From Gracilariopsis chorda (taxonomy: Eukaryota > Rhodophyta > Florideophyceae > Gracilariales > Gracilariaceae): DNA of 64,000 bases. Location: assembly GCA_003194525.1 (NCBI GenBank), contig NBIV01000187.1, positions 1-64,000 of the forward strand, in the 5' to 3' direction. Positions within the stretch are counted from its first letter, which is position 1. Each line of letters begins with the position of its first letter. The notes under the pieces were generated by a model. The model saw only the letters and a program-made list of their open reading frames with translations, was not told where the DNA came from and searched no databases. Made by a program: the position numbers and the translations under genes. Below are positions 11,113-23,986 of this stretch, in pieces.

Positions 11113-14100
11113 CGTCAGTCAACAAAACCCCCCTTATACATGAGCAAATCATTAAGAGTGGGGTGTTGAAATATCACACCAGTTAACAGGCTCAGCCGGA
11201 GTCTGCTCTGTCTACATTTTGTGACACGTTGTGTCGTCGTTCTCTTCGTGCTGTGAAATAAACCTCTTTCTATACTAGCCAACAAAGCCGCACTCGAGTC
11301 TTACAAAGAACTAGAAGGTGTCAAGTGGTGAAAATTTATCTCCAGTTAGTATCCTCCCTTAGACATTCCGTGGAGACTTAAAGCACCTCTTTCTTGTTCC
11401 CGCCGTGCTTGGCAGGCTGCAGAAAGTCGTGCATCACCGGGAGAGAGTAAGCCAGGTCCAGAGGTTGAATGTCTAGGTTGACGGAAGTAGTTTCTCCTGT
11501 CAGTACGCCCTAACAAAAGAAGACTCCAAAAAAGAACCTCGCTAGCTAAAGGTCCAGCGGCTAGTCAAAAAGAACCTCGGTAACTAGAGTTTATCACCCT
11601 TCTTTCACTCTTAACCCAAACAGATGAGTAGAACTAGAGAAGAATGCAAGAGAACAATCCCACGCCTTAAAGAATCTGCAAACTACTACACATGGATAAT
11701 ATATGTTCGATACATAATGATCGCTTACCAAGTTCTATTTGTATTAACGTATGCCCGCTCAATGGAACTTGAGAGATCTGCCTATGCTCGCCGCCGATGG
11801 GATGACACGGATATTGAAGCACGACCACATATTGTATAAAACCTTGGTACTCAGCCAGTTGTTGTTGCCGTGTCAGAGCTTCTTGGAAGACCGTATTGTT
11901 CTGCATTAGACATTTGGACCAATCTTGAGACTACTTACAAAAAGGACAACATTCAAACGAAGATGAACCTTCGACAACATCTCAACAGTCTTGTGTTCAA
12001 GAATGACGGGAACATTTTCGAATATCTCCATGATATGAAAACAATACGCTTTGAGCTTGCTCGTCTCGGAGATCCATTAACCGACAAGAAGCGAACAGCG
12101 TGTTTATTGAGAACCTTACCAGACTCATTAATTGCGATCACAATAATCGCAGATGCCAATAACATGGAACAAGACCAGGTGGCCTCGTTGATAAGCTCTT
12201 AAATAGACCGCCGCAAACACCGTGATTCCATTAGTGCCATCAAGAACGCTGGTATACAAAGTGGTTCCCAAGACCCCCATATGGCCGCGCAGATTTCCAA
12301 AACCGCAACCCTAAAGCCGCGTAGGAGATCCACAACGGTGCAATGCTGGCATTGTGGAAGACTAGGGCATATTCGATCTGAGTGTCGTTGGAGAAAGCAA
12401 TCCAAACCAAACGAGCATTACCTGAAACGATCTTCAAACCGATTGCGTAATAAACACTTCAGATCGAAGAAATGGGACTCCAACGGAAGACATTCCAGCA
12501 AGCCCAACCCCGATAGGCATAACACCAAACCTCGTTGGTTTGTTGCTATGAAACATGCCATACGATCTTTTCAGGAGCATGAGGCAGTTACATGGCTGGA
12601 CTGTGGCGCTAGTCATGTTTTCGTCAACGATAGAGCCCTGTTCTGGGATTATAAAGCCTTGCAGAATGAATCAGTGCGTACATGCGACAGAGAGTCTGAG
12701 ATAAAAGGTACAAAAACGATCATGCTGCCTTTGGGAGATGGAATCCCTCTACCTGCAAACCACACTCCCTCATTTGATTCCAATCTCGTCTCTCTATCCG
12801 TACTTGCAGATTATGCTACTGTCACATTCAGTAGTGATAATACCTTTACTGGATTTATCGTAAAGGATTCTCGAAACCAAGCACTGCTTCACCAATGCAC
12901 AGCGAAGAACGGACTTTATCCACTACCAAACCCAATCCCTCAGCGTCGCACTCAGGCCAGTTTTGCAGAACCTGGAGATAAAGCAGAAAGATTTGCACGA
13001 AGAACTAAGACATCCTGGAAAAGACCAGCTACTCGCCACCTTCCACTAGTCCAACGGTGTACCCGATCTGTCGCAATCGGATGTTCAAGACATCCATTGC
13101 ACACCATGCTTAGAAGCAGGATCGAGACGAGCTCCACTACAACGATGTCATCTATACCAACTTCCCCACTGGGGCTCACGCATACAGATCTAACGGGTCC
13201 CATCACCCCAGCTTCATTAAAAGGATCAAAGTACATGCAGGTAATCCTTGATGACGCCATAAGGGCATCTTCGATTTGCTTCTTATCGAATAAAACACAG
13301 TTCTTCATCTCCATAAAGTGGTACAAGGCTCTCGCTGAAAACGAACAGCCAAGGAACCGCCTATACCGCGTTCGCCTTGACAGAACTGGCGAGAACAAAG
13401 TGAACGAGGTCTTCACTTATGCATTGGACAACGTGGTAATCCTTGAATACAGACCACCTTATGCACACGAGTCGAACAGAGCTGCTGAGAAAATCATCCA
13501 GGATTTGCGGAAGACGCCTCGAACATTTCTCTACGCATCCAAACTACCTCTAAAGCTTTGGGAAGGAGCCATATCCCATGAAAATTGGATACGGAACCGC
13601 CTACCAAACTCTAAAATCGGCACAAGGTCCCTTAAACGGAATGGTTTGGTAAAAAGCCCCAGTTCTCCACTTTACTTAGGCTCGGACAAGAAGGTCATGC
13701 GTATACCTATCGTTCTGATACTGCACCGAACAAGAAGTTACTGCGCCGATCTTTGAAAAGACACTTCATTGGAATGCTAAGCACTCAAACGCTATACATA
13801 GTTTACATCCCTTCCCCCGAGAAGGTGATCATGGTCAGGCAAAAGTATTTCAAGGTATCAAAGGACTATCTACCATCCATCAACACGTTACTTGAGTTCT
13901 CGTCCTTGGGCTAGGTAGAAGCTCAGCAGCGACTCGATGAAGAAGAAGAGGAGTACCATCACGCCGCTCTTGTGCACTGCTTAGTTGCACACACTTGCTC
14001 GAAATATGGAAACGACTCGTTTAAGGCACCGAATAGCTTCGAGGAAGCAAGACATATTCCCGAATGGGCAGAACCAATCAACAGGGAATACGATGCTCTT

Positions 14101-15838
14101 GCTGAAAGACAAACGTGGAGACTCATTGAAAGGAAGACAGGAATGAAACCCCTTCCATTTTTGTGGACGTTTAGTGGGCAATTTATAAGTATATGTCTTC
14201 CAGAAACGCTCCACAAAGCTGGATGTGTCGTATGAAGCGACATGCAAAGACCATATTTGGACTACGATCCTGACAATCTGTACGCACCTGTGGCTCCCCT
14301 CAAAACATTCCGACCAGATTTGGCCAAGGCAGCCGCACAGAGACTGCTTTTGGAGACAATGGATATAAGCAACGCTTACCTTTACAGTGACCTAGAAGAA
14401 CCGTTGATAATGGAGCAACCCCAGAATGCCTCTGGCTCTTCTTATGTCCTGGTAAAGTTTCTTTTACTGTTGAAATCCATTTCCGGTGCAAAGCAATCGC
14501 GACAAATATTGGGATCTCTCTTGCACACAGAGGTAGTTCGACTGGGATCTAGGCAGTCGAACACGGACAGTAGGCTGTACATTTACAGGTCAGGAAATGG
14601 CACAATAATTATTGTCGTCTTTGTAGACGACATTCTGACTCTGTCCGATTCAAGGTCTCTCTTGGAAGACTTTAAGGCCGAAATGAAGAAACTGTTTCAA
14701 GTAAAACTCCTTCGTGAGGCCATTGGTCTGGAACTAAAAAGCGATAAGCACGGTATTCGTGCAAGCCAAGAGAGGTATGTGGAAAAACTACTTCGGGATT
14801 AAAATCTCTGCAATGCAAACCTGGCAAAGACTCCATTACCGTCACCTTGTACTGTTTCAGCGAGAGGTCATAGTCAAAAAATTCTTCCATCATTGTATCA
14901 CGCAAAATACCGTAAATTGGTTGGTCACCTGATGTACTTGGCAGTGGCATTGAGGCCTGATATTATGTTCGCAGCATCAATGTTGGCGAGGCAGGTACAA
15001 AATCCTTGTCAGAGGCACCTTGCACTGGCAAAACACGTCTTAAGATACTTGAAAGACACAAAGAACCTTTTTCTCTACTTCCCGTCGGAAAGTTGTGCTC
15101 TGATGGAAGCATTGAAAAAATGCGGAATGGGATGATTGTCCCGAAACTAGAAAGTCTACAACTGGCATACTAGTGAATGTGAATGATGGACCCGTGTTAT
15201 GGACGACGAAAAAGCAAACAATTCCTGCTTTGTCTTTTGGAGAAGCTGAATAAATTGCTCTCTCGTATTGTGGGAAGCTGCTAACTTGGTTACGAAGACT
15301 GTTTTTGGAGCTTCGAAATAGTACCATTCCTGAAGATGAACCCAATGACATGTACCCGAATCGTATTAGTAGCGACAGCTCCACTGCAAATTTTATTGTG
15401 AATGCGTCCATCTGAAAGGAACAAACACATTGCACTTAAGTTCCATCCTGTTAGGGAACATCTGGGTTCCTAAGTATATCACAGATACGAAGCGAAGTTC
15501 AACCAGCGGACATTATGACGAAACATGTTTCTCAAGACCATACATATAAGCTTTCTATACTTTTCGGTTTGAGGTAATTTCTTTTTACGACATTTCTATC
15601 CTATGTTGCTCTTTTTTGTGTTGTGAATGTTTGCAGAACTTATGGAAAATGACCTTGAGAAAATCAAACTGAGAAAAGGCTACACTTTTTCCTATTGTAC
15701 GCAGATTTTTCCTTCTACGTTTTTACAGGTGCAAGAGGATTTTAACGGTAGCCATTAAGCTACAAAGCTTTATTATAGTTATTATCTTGTATTCTCTGTT
15801 TCCAACGCAAAACGTTTAGAGTTGTTTGCGAAGGATGT

Positions 15839-16020
15839 TGTGAGAGGTAGAATTAGAGAGAGTTGCATTGTAATTCTCTCAATTACAATGCAACTCTAAA
15901 TTGAGATTGCATTCGGAACTCTCCTTCAATTCGGCTTACAAATAATTAGAAGGTAGAGTCTATGAAAAGAGCGGCCGGCGGCGCAGTCTGTGCTTTATGC
16001 TGGCCACATACTTCGTCTCA
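15839..16020 (+). repeat. 3' LTR of the palindrome Copia
   Basis: Matches 10,161-10,341 with about 15 differences. It is followed directly by AGAAG, the second copy of the target duplication, and then by the resumed palindrome arm. Confidence 0.92.
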
Positions 16021-16236
16021 AGAAGAACGTGGACAAAGATGGATTTAGCCAGCTCTCACACAAGCAACCCACCTCTGCCTAGTGTCTACTGGACCGGTGC
16101 GCTGACTTCATATGAGGTCAGCACACCGGCACCCGAAATTAAAACAACTGACATCAGATCCGCATGGCCCCACATTTCGAATTTTAAACTTGAAATGGCC
16201 AACGGGGCTGTCTTTGAACTATAAGTAGTTGTGGAA

Positions 16237-16274
16237 GACGACCACTAAGCCATAACAGCAGCTCAGTGGTCGTC
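16237..16274. repeat. 14-bp-stem inverted repeat in the piggyBac-type element
   Basis: GACGACCACTAAGC and GCTCAGTGGTCGTC pair with one mismatch around a 10-base loop. A mirror copy lies at about 9,654-9,691. The tRNA-like wording nearby (AGCTCAGTGGT) is explained by this hairpin. Confidence 0.6.
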
Positions 16275-17273
16275 AGGTCACATGCCAGCAACAAAACATG
16301 AGTTCGAACCTCGCTGAGTTTATTTAAACTTCTTTGGGAGCTTGACTAATTCTAAATATATTTAAACTCATAGAACGTTTTTACCACCCATTTGACCAGC
16401 AGAAAGAATACGGTGACATCTGTTAAAGAGGCGGTTTTTTCATAGAGTTTAGTTATCTAGCAATTCTAAGTAACGCGGATTGAATTAGTAGGGGGCTTAA
16501 GGTAAAATGGACTTATGATAAACTTTTCCATTCAAACATAGATTGTTACTATAAAAACGAAATTTGACAAGGTTGTTGACATCTGTATCAGCTTCTGAAC
16601 TTCATTATACCGTGACATTCTTCAATTTATTTCATAAAACAATCTCTATTAGTACCGGTGTGACATAAAACCACTCCTTTTTTCTTCCTGATATAGCATC
16701 CAGAACATAAAAACTTGGACTTTGTATTACCTTTGCAAGAATTGCATCGTTCTTGATATAAAGCTTTTGTAATTTTACCATCCTTAGTTTTTCTTAGTCT
16801 AATCGTTCGTATTAAACGCAAGCCAGTGCCTGCAAACATTGGCTTCTCATGAAAATTTTCACATTCTTGCTAATCTATATTCATTAGACCTGTGGTATCC
16901 CATGTATTCTCAATTAGTTCATCAGCCAATTGGCAATTGACGTAGTGCGGACTCTTCACGTTTCTGGTTCCATTTGCGGCTTTGTTCAACTTCCACGCGT
17001 CAACAATACAAATCGCTAAAAGAGAGCAATTCAGTCGAAATGACCACTATTTCACTTCAATTCTCTGTTCCAGATTCAGATCATCTTGTCTGCATCTGTT
17101 ATGGCGATCGGCCGTTGAACAATTTTTGTAATACTCTTCACACACTTCGGGAATTGGGATCTCCAATTCCACTTTCTTAGAAATATTTCTCTCCCGTTTC
17201 CACCTTTCTCGAATAATAGAAGAACCAGGATTAAGCGTGTCAGAGGTTGATATGAAATATCTTCTTTCTCTGT

Positions 17274-18201
17274 CTGGATCAAAACCCGTGAGGGTTGTAG
17301 CTCTCAAGGCGTCCGAGTCCTTGCTCCCTAGGAAGGGTAGACTCAGCGGACGAGCCCTCTACTCCACCCGAGTGTCGGGTGTAAATCCGTCGGTGGACAC
17401 TGGATATACCCGTAGAGGTGAAAACGTAGAATCCTGAGAGAAATAGGGTCAGAAAAAGGACCCGAATGGCGAGTGTAGACAGCGTACACAGCAAGTGTAG
17501 CGTCCCGAAGGGAAAAGAGGCCAAACACGAAAAGGGGCGAGGATCGTGCTCACAGTGGCAACAGACCCGAGAACCAAAGGGTAGAATAGTAGAAATAACC
17601 AAAGAACAACCTAATACTGGGGCGGAGATCTGTCCTGCAACAGGATACGTAAAATAACACACACTGTTAGACCCACGGTCGGTGTACTTACACAGAAGTC
17701 CTTGGTGGTCCTGAGGGGATAGTCGTACTGAGACCAAGCGTGGTTACTCTCCAGATGGAGTCGTGACCTACGAAGGCAGTTGCGACCAGAGCCAACACTC
17801 TAGCTATGGTGCAAACCTCAGTTGAGTTTGCTTGATGGTGACGATGGCGAGGTCAGCTTCACCTAAGTAGATTGTAGAGTAATTAAATATAATAATTAAC
17901 TAAAGTAGTGCAAACCTGCGGAGGTCCATACACGTGGAGAACGCACTGTCACGGTCCACAGGTGCCACTCGCCCAAGGCGTATATCCGTAATCGGATCCA
18001 ACTTCTGTACACGCGTACCACGCATCCTGCCCAGTTGAGGCTGTTCATGAACTAACCTGCCAGGTGAAACCCCATCCATAATCCACCAGATTTCAACCCA
18101 ATTTTGGGGGAAACTCATAACCTGAGAGGTGCTGAGCCGTGACATTGGCACATCCTATGAGAAGGATCTTCATCGATATGAACACCACGCGTTGCTCTAT
18201 A
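17274..18201. mobile_element. 928-bp insertion inside the piggyBac-type transposase, right arm
   Basis: Mirror of 7,727-8,654 with the same 6-bp duplication (CTCTGT in this orientation). Open frames inside it (such as 17,279-17,737) resemble no protein I know. Confidence 0.75.
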
Positions 18202-21043
18202 CTCTGTAAATCCACATTTTAGCCATTATATCATTATTGATATTGCTTCCTTTTGATATCATAGGTAAAAAATCTCCCCTGCCCGATAAAGTAGCTTCGG
18301 AGAGATGTTTCATAGGAAATTTACTAGTCGTGTTCTTGACCACTCCAGTAAACCGTAAACCTTTCTCCGGTAATGCTTTCGAGGTACTAACAGCCTCAAA
18401 AAAGGAATTCGCACATACGAACCTTTCTGATCCAAACCATGGTTGCACTAAGCAAAGTAAGACTGCAGTTCGATGGGCGTTATCAGAATCAAAAACTTGT
18501 TCGGTAATTTTAGCACCCATATTGAGCTCAACGTTCAGCATTATGCCACTTCGTGCACAACATACGGCCTTCATTTCAAGAAAATTTTCCAGTTTTCTAT
18601 GTAATGCCGTATAGTGTGGAAGCCCGATATCAATCCAATTACCGCCTAATCCGTACCATCCTGACATTCATTCGCCAACACATAAGGCATGTGATGGCGT
18701 GAAAAAAGACCAACGATGGTCATTCATTGCTTTCACAAACTCTGCTACGAAGGACCAACGCGCGGTTTCTTGCTCTTCAGTCAAACCATTTCTGCTGAAG
18801 CATATTGAACTTCTAAGCATTTAAAATCTGTTCCGTGACATCGCAAGACAAATATTTGGCTGAGGAACAAACTTAGAAAACGGCTCGAGGTTCCGAAGAT
18901 CCCGTCTGTTAGAACACTCAATGCGATTCATTACGATAAGAATTCCAAGAATTTGCGCTGTTTTCCTTCTGAAGTCCTCCGAACGTCTTTGATTACTAAC
19001 CGAAAAGTTGTTCTGTTCACTATGAACTGCATGTGCTGCATAGGAAACATCCAAACGAAGAAATCTAATTCGCTCATTTTTGGAATACCATGACGCGTTG
19101 AGATAAAGTTTCTGCTGTAACAACCCCTTTTATGTATGCATTGGCATAAAACCAGTCAGAGGACTCAACATTGTACAGATGTACCATAATTGACCATGAA
19201 CCACAGTTGATTGGACAGGTGTATAATCGCTTAGTAAACGTCTTCACAGATGCAAACCTTGCATCTGAGATGTTGTCAAAAGAGCATCTTGGTCAATTTT
19301 CTGCGTATTAATAAGTTCAAACTCATTAATAGGTTCTACTGCAGCATTCAAGGCTTCATCAACAACGGTACCTACTTAGACACTGAACAGAGGTAGGGTT
19401 GCTTCTTTCTCTTTGTTTGGTATTCCAAACTTCGCAGTCAGGAAAGTGATATTTTGATTGTTAATCTTTCAATTTCAACATTGAAAACAAAACCTTTTGC
19501 CGTTGTTAATTTCCATAAAGATCTATAATAACGTTTGCATTCAGCGTCATTTGTAACCAGACGAGCACGGCTGTTGACAGTTGTTCCAACAGTTCTGCGA
19601 AGATCTATAAACGGGGCCATAGTGTACGAATGTTGTTGACAATAGTACTCGATTCGACAGCTACGACTGTTGGTGATGTTTTGTCGACATGGTTCGTCGC
19701 TGCCGGGCGTAGAAGACATAATGAGAAGATCAAAGCGATAAAGTTTTTTGAAAAGTTTTAAGGTTTTGATAAAGTTCTAGAGTAATTAAAATTGAAGTCA
19801 TATGAGGTCGCTGGTCAGATAGACATTAGTTACGGACAAAACTATGCGAGATCACGAGACTACCTAATTTCGGTCACCGTTTTTCGTGTGCTATTATATT
19901 TCTTCCACATGTCTCACTCTGCTTCAAGCCTGATCAATCACAACAGGACGAATTGAAAATGCATTGTCAGCGTCTCGTTACTTTCGCGCAGCAGTGGTTG
20001 TACTCCGTCCTCATGAACTCTAACAAGACTCAGTACTTCTGCAGAGAACGTCATCGAAGAAGCAGCTGTACCACATTGCAGCATGAGAAGTTGACGCCCA
20101 TTCACGTATAGTGGAGTACTGCCATCGCTTTCTGTTTTCGAATAAGTTCTCGATTCATAATTCCATGTAACATGAAACAGTAACGTGTAGTCACTGCTAT
20201 GTATTTTCGTGCTTCCTGACATGAAGGATGACGTTAAGATGTTGGCAAATTTTACGGAACGCCCTTGACACCAAGGCGAGTGCGTTTGTCAACGCTGTTC
20301 ATGAACATCGTCCTATCATGAAACGGCATGCAGAAGAGAGGATTCGAATCCCCGCTTGAAAGCAGAAAACAAGAATAAAACTATGTGGAGAGGAGGTTAC
20401 CTAAGACCTGTGTACATCAGAACTTTTCACCATGACTTGAGAAGCATGGTATCATGCTACTTGTGGTGTGCTACTAAATTGTATCGATCTCAGAAAACAT
20501 ATGTACGAAAGATGTATATTCCAATGCCGATATAGTAATGTTGAGCATTACTTAAGTTCCATGCATCTCTTTGTATACCCTTCTTCGTACTCCAATCTCA
20601 TCTACCTCCCCAACTTCTTTGTTTGTCATAGGATATCTCGGAACAGTTGGGACGCTTCACCACACATAGTGTTAGGTGAAATAGGCTGGTATTAGTGTTC
20701 ACTGTTGCTTTTTATGGTGCAACGTACTGTTCATACTTGTTGCAATTATTCACTTCCACCGGGTCCCCAATGGATTCACAAGGTGGCGGCATTATCCTCG
20801 TTATCACTTTTTACAGTTTCTGTATTTTGTTTTTTTTGCATGGGTTTTGCGATGCTAACGAGGGGACTATCAAAATGGGAAGCCAAGCGAGGACCAGTAC
20901 CCCTGGTAAATGTCATCCTTGACCACTACCACCTCATTCTGCCTTGGTGCTACATACGTGTCATCTACATCAAGACTACAAGAAACAGCTTTTTGGAGAG
21001 ATGAGTAACGCGTCGCAGTGGGGAAGAGGATGAACCATTTGCA

Positions 21044-21049
21044 TATAAG
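21044..21049 (+). promoter_or_regulatory. TATA-like box upstream of GH16
   Basis: TATAAG lies 95 bp before the proposed GH16 start codon, within gcatataaga. The mirror copy is at 4,878-4,883 on the minus strand. Its spacing suits a transcription start near 21,075 and a short leader. This is inference from sequence only. Confidence 0.4.
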
Positions 21050-21143
21050 AAGCAACTGCACCTCTCTCGTTCTTCGGTACCAACCTAACCTCATTACAAC
21101 ACATACCGCAGCTGTACCTACAGTTTCACTTTCTACACTAGCA

Positions 21144-22011
21144 ATGACGATCCCTATGAACGTGCCCCCGCTTACTTATGATCCGTCTATCACCGACCCG
21201 AACACTCCTCTCCCGTACTACCTTCAGCAAGAGCTCCCAAGGAACACGAGATGGTTAAAAGACCAAAACATGTCTGATGAGTTCAACGCTTATCCTCTTG
21301 AATCCTGGTACGGCTCTCGGAAGGGTTCGCCACAACCCGCTCTGGGTTGGTCGGGAGCCGAGCTTTTTCTCAAAGAACAATGTCTACATCCGCGACGGAT
21401 CTTTGTGGCTGGAAAGCCGCGAGGAGAGGCCTTCTGCTGAGTACCTCCGTGAGAACCATGGCCGTCCCGTAGGAAACAACAGGCGCTTTTCCACCGGCTT
21501 TATTCGAACTGCTGAAAAGAGAATGTATGGTTATTTCGAAATAGCTTGCAAGCTTATGGACTGCCCGGTTAGCTGCGCATTCTGGTTCATCAACCATAAG
21601 GATACTGAGATCGACGTTTTCGAGTACTCAACCAGCGGAAAGACGCCTGATGTTTACGACAGATCCAGCGTGCCGTTCAAACGCAAGTTCAATATGAACA
21701 CTCTTGTGTACTCTGGTCCGAACGGAGTGAATGTCCGTTCAAACCCTATGAAGATCGACGTCGGCCGTGACCTAAGCCAGGAGAAGATCAAAGTTGGCTT
21801 GCTGTGGAAACGGGATGTCTTGGTCTGGTACTTGAACGACAGGGAGGTGCGTCGAATTCGAAACGATGATTTCCATATCCCGTTATACCTTCAGCTGGAC
21901 TCGGAGGTTTTTCCAGTCTGGTTTGGTGAGCCAGGCCAGTATGGACCTAAGAAACTTCCAAATGCCTGGCAGATTTACTATGTCCGCAGCTATCAAATGG
22001 TTCGTTCCTAA
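21144..22011 (+). CDS. GH16 glycoside hydrolase (agarase/porphyranase-like), right-arm copy, one frameshift
   Basis: This is the mirror copy of the left-arm GH16 gene and points away from it. The ATG at 21,144 opens MTIPMNVPPLTYDPSI and leads to SDEFN and LESWY, which fit the start of a GH16 domain. The frame then shifts once near 21,300-21,335 into the 244-residue frame 21,277-22,011 carrying EIDVFE (the catalytic acids) and the C-terminal jelly-roll strands. The shift is present in both arms, so it either predates the duplication or was spread by conversion; an independent read error is less likely. A TATAAG at 21,044-21,049 precedes the ATG by 95 bp. There is no intron within the domain, as is common in red algae. 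Confidence 0.8.
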
Positions 22012-23608
22012 TTACCAATGTGGCTGTTCTGATCACCACCTGGTTGTGAACCAAGCCAGGCGAAGTCGAGTTCATAGAGTTTCTAACAGATTTCAACTAA
22101 CTAATGATCTAATAAACTAGTACCGTTGGTTCTGGCCTTCTACATGTTCATGTTCCCCACAATAAAGGCAGGACCTAACGAAAAGAAGAAGCAGAGTTAT
22201 GGTGCCTGTTTCTTTTTTACCGTCATGGCTGTAGCATGAGTGGGTGAAGGAAGCACTGGGCTTCTGAGAGGTTCGGGACTTCTATATTTACTGGAGAAAA
22301 GAGTGGCATGCTTATATGCTCAAGTACTTTCGAGGATAGCATACCTTGGTTCTAACTTGGGTATCATTTAGAACGGGTAGCTAATCGGAGTGCTTGAATT
22401 GTACCAAACTAAGTTGGCTGAGTCATATGAGTGCTAACAAAACTGAAACGAAGCTGCTTGTAGAAGAACTGCAGCTTGTGCTGCAGCCGGTGCAGACTGG
22501 TCAGGATGTTTGGGACGGCATTGAGCACAGAACTGTGCTGAACTTAACTTCGTCACCTGTACGGACAGAACCACTCTTTTTAGAAATGTATAAGATAGAG
22601 TAGACCGCATGCCCTTTTTAGGAGGGAGAGGAAAAGGAAAGAACGACGACTACGAATAAACAACGGATTACTACCGCGATACATTCGGCTGCCTTGGCGA
22701 GTACCGTGGGCTCCACGAACCTATGTGGCTTAAGGCGGACTTGCCTAATAATCCGGTGCTAAGTCACTCTGAATCAAAGGAGGAAGGTAGCGGCTACGTT
22801 GATGATTACTCTGAGCGATGCGATAGGCGCCTTGAAAGAACATGGTGTGGGAACAAGTCATATGCCGAGTACTCCGGATCCGCACTAAAGGATCCTGAAC
22901 GAACGAATGTGATGTACATGTCAGCATGCCGAAGTGGGGTTCCTCGACACATACGGCGAAGCATGCAGATGTAACATAAATACATCAAGAACGGACGCTA
23001 TGTGATTACGGACGTAACGGTTTGAATAACAATTACAAACTGCAACCGTAGAATGTCTATACAAGAACGTCTCCACTTGTCTCATTGTAGAAGGAGACCT
23101 GGCAGTCTCCTTAAATGTTTTGTTGCGGCCCAAGGCCTTACGTAATCAGGATTTAGGTCTTATGATCGAAGCGTAGTGGTGGGCACAAGTGACAAGGAAG
23201 TATGATAGTTGAAGAGGGTGTAGAGTCTTATCCTCATTGTTTGCTTGTCGATTCCTTTTCTACAGCTTTTATAGTGAGGAATCACTCCCTCGAGCAAGTA
23301 TCCATCGTACCAATCTCTACCTTCGTGATAGAACCGTCCGGTTTGTTCTTGGTCTCTAATGACAATCACCTCCCATTAAGACCCATGGTTCTGATCCAAC
23401 TAGGATTAAAGCCGTCGTGATCTAGAACTATATCTTGTTTCTCAAGCTCCGGTTGTTCAACGTTCCATTAGCTACCCAAAAACTGTCGTACTCGGTCAAA
23501 CTATCTATTCTCTAGACTACATACCAGACTGCTGCTTGCAAATTTGACCCAGCCTGCATAGATCATAGATGGCGCCCTGTAACCGCATTTGCACCTTCCA
23601 GGCATGGA

Positions 23609-23986
23609 ATGACTAGTGTAACAAGTATAAGAGAAAACGGAACAGTCCAGTTCACTGTCTCAGTCAAACACAACTTCAAGAGTCCATTCTGTAAATATGT
23701 TTACCCCTATCAGCATAACATTCGTGCTCCTTCTTGTGGCATGCACGGTTTCGGCATCGACATGTCCGGTAAAGTGTTGATGGCCACGCAAATGCGCCCG
23801 TGTGCTTTATACTGGATTTTCAAGGACACGAAGAAGCTTATTTACTTGAGGCTTTTGCGCGGCGATCGTAGTGGAACCGCTTCTCCGCCGTCTCCGATGC
23901 AGTTCTCCGAATCGGTTCTTCTGACTCGCAAGCATCAAGGACCGGAGGAAAGACGACCGCGAGGCCCAGTCCTCAAATATCATTGA
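23609..23986 (+). CDS. Hypothetical ORF, unknown function
   Basis: This is a 125-residue frame starting at an ATG soon after a non-coding stretch. The mirror frame at 1,871-2,317 (minus strand) is identical for about 90 residues, then a one-base indel changes the C-terminus. The first 90 residues are balanced in composition and contain four cysteines. I recognise no domain, signal peptide or membrane segment. Further open frames follow on the same strand to about 24,820, so this could be part of a longer decayed gene. Confidence 0.2.
   Translation: MTSVTSIRENGTVQFTVSVKHNFKSPFCKYVYPYQHNIRAPSCGMHGFGIDMSGKVLMATQMRPCALYWIFKDTKKLIYLRLLRGDRSGTASPPSPMQFSESVLLTRKHQGPEERRPRGPVLKYH

Larger units (their letters stand above)
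10161..16020 (+). mobile_element. Copia LTR retrotransposon fossil in the palindrome
   Basis: LTRs of 181 bp (10,161-10,341) and 182 bp (15,839-16,020) start TG and end CA and are flanked by an exact 5-bp target duplication, AGAAG. Parts in order are gag (about 11.6-12.2 kb), a CCHC knuckle (CWHCGRLGHIRSEC), protease (DCGASHVF), integrase, then reverse transcriptase and RNase H (about 14.0-15.5 kb). This order is that of Copia. It is clearly broken, with about ten breaks. The LTRs differ at about 15 of 181 positions by eye (about 92% identical), an old insertion. Relatives lie at 28.8-29.3 and 37.9-41.1 kb. Confidence 0.93.
16079..19829 (-). mobile_element. Decayed piggyBac-type transposon, right-arm copy
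   Basis: Mirror of 6,098-9,849, with the same transposase pieces on the minus strand (19,719 down to 16,627) and the same 928-bp insertion at 17,274-18,201. A few residues differ from the left copy (for example RTIRRRK versus RTIRLRK in the C-terminal tail). The low end starts CTAGTGTCTACTGGACC at 16,079. The high end, read inward, starts CTAATGTCTATCTGACC at 19,829. Confidence 0.75.

Noticed and set aside
16259-16320. tRNA-like A box (AGCTCAGTGGT) and B box (GAGTTCGAACCTC) in correct order, also mirrored near 9,608-9,669
   Set aside because: Acceptor, anticodon and T stems do not pair, and the A-box wording is half of a 14-bp hairpin. At best it is a tRNA-derived relic.
20705-21004. Hydrophobic 99-residue frame upstream of GH16 as its signal or anchor exon
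   Set aside because: It lies before the TATA-like box, is out of register with GH16 and has no splice support.
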